In this document: positions 15,733 to 16,121 of the stretch, piece after piece
How positions within the stretch are numbered: the stretch's first letter is position 1
How the letters are laid out: every line of letters begins with the position of its first letter
Origin: Gammaproteobacteria bacterium
GTDB lineage: Bacteria; Pseudomonadota; Gammaproteobacteria; SZUA-229
DNA: 16,121 bases
Reading direction: 5' to 3'
Assembly: GCA_029880105.1 (NCBI GenBank)
Contig: JAOUPA010000031.1
Span: 1-16,121, forward strand
Notes under the pieces: generated by a model
The model's database searches: none
Told to the model about the DNA's origin: nothing
Seen by the model: the letters and a program-made list of their open reading frames with translations, nothing else
Made by a program: the position numbers and the translations under genes

Positions 15733-15806
15733 TTAACAAAGCCAGAGTTGAATTAATTTCAATTGATTTACTAAGGCAATTTAATTCTTTTACGTGGAGA
15801 ACAACG

Positions 15807-16121
15807 ATGATGAAAAAAACTTTAATGGTAAGCGCAATTGCAGCAGCTTTGACTAGCGGTAATGTATTGGCAGAGGCATCTGTAAACGTGGCAGCAACAA
15901 CAAACTACCTCTGGCGTGGTGTTACCCAGTCAACTGATACCGCATCAGTATCTGGTGGTATCGACTGGTCTGATGCATCGGGTCTGTACATGGGTTTATG
16001 GAGTGGTTCTCTGGTTGGTGGTACTGAGACAGATCTGTATGCAGGCTTTGCCGGTGAAGCGGGTGGCCTCGGTTACGATGTGGGCGTTATTTCTTATCAG
16101 TATACACAGGATCCTGATATC
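15807..16121 (+). CDS. TorF-family putative porin (3' end outside window)
   Basis: The first 105 codons of an outer-membrane protein. A signal peptide (MMKKTLMVSAIAAALTSGNV, with LAEA at the cleavage site) is followed by SVNVAATTNYLWRGVTQS, SGGIDWSDASGLYMGLWSGS, TDLYAGFAGE and YDVGVISYQYTQDPD. These are the opening strands of the TIGR02001/TorF family, whose members share a 'Y.wRG..qs' motif and 'G.Y.G.W'. The start ATG 15807 (or the adjacent ATG 15810) has GGAGA six bases upstream. In many gammaproteobacteria this gene precedes glnK and amtB, and the NtrC/sigma-54 promoter here agrees with that, so a role in passage of ammonium or another nitrogen compound is likely but unproven. Incomplete only because the window ends. 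Confidence 0.85.
   Translation, partial: MMKKTLMVSAIAAALTSGNVLAEASVNVAATTNYLWRGVTQSTDTASVSGGIDWSDASGLYMGLWSGSLVGGTETDLYAGFAGEAGGLGYDVGVISYQYTQDPDI

Noticed and set aside
1..16121. CRISPR arrays, insertion sequences, transposases, phage or toxin-antitoxin genes
   Set aside because: No regularly spaced repeats, terminal inverted repeats or matching protein motifs were seen on either strand.

Overview
The window looks like a chromosome segment of a gammaproteobacterium. ComM, UbiK, a tRNA-Arg(CCG) and an NtrC/sigma-54 style nitrogen promoter next to a TorF-type porin are the typing evidence, and no species can be named. About five sixths of it is one exopolysaccharide (EPS) biosynthesis and export locus. 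The rest is a conserved housekeeping block in more GC-rich DNA.

Layout, left to right. Positions 1-4323, plus strand: a 5'-truncated glycosyltransferase, a sulfotransferase-like gene, a second family 4 glycosyltransferase, and a Wzx-type flippase. Positions 4271-4535: a gap that hides the decayed C-terminal piece of a second sulfotransferase on the minus strand. Positions 4536-6915, plus strand: a polysaccharide pyruvyl transferase whose base composition differs from its neighbours, then another glycosyltransferase. Positions 6941-8062, minus strand: one family 4 glycosyltransferase in reverse orientation. Positions 8142-13428, plus strand: a membrane family 2 glycosyltransferase, a DegT-family aminotransferase, a lipoprotein export protein of the XrtA/PEP-CTERM-associated type, an outer-membrane beta-barrel protein and a UDP-sugar epimerase. 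Positions 13445-15549, minus strand: a terminator, tRNA-Arg(CCG), comM and ubiK. From 15550 on, plus strand: a regulatory region with two NtrC-like sites and a sigma-54 promoter, reading into a porin gene cut by the window end.

How the parts fit: the epimerase and aminotransferase would supply nucleotide sugars. At least five glycosyltransferases would assemble a repeat unit on a lipid carrier. Sulfate and pyruvate-ketal transferases could decorate it with negative charge. The Wzx protein would flip it, and the periplasmic lipoprotein and outer-membrane barrel would help export the polymer. No initiating phosphoglycosyltransferase, Wzy polymerase, chain-length determinant, tyrosine kinase or exosortase is present here, so the locus must be split or continue to the left.

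The most useful non-obvious observations are the sulfotransferase relic at 4271-4459, the complete NtrC/sigma-54 architecture before the terminal porin, and the compositional and orientation breaks inside the EPS locus. I did not find a clearly new type of system. The EPS locus is a new combination of known families.
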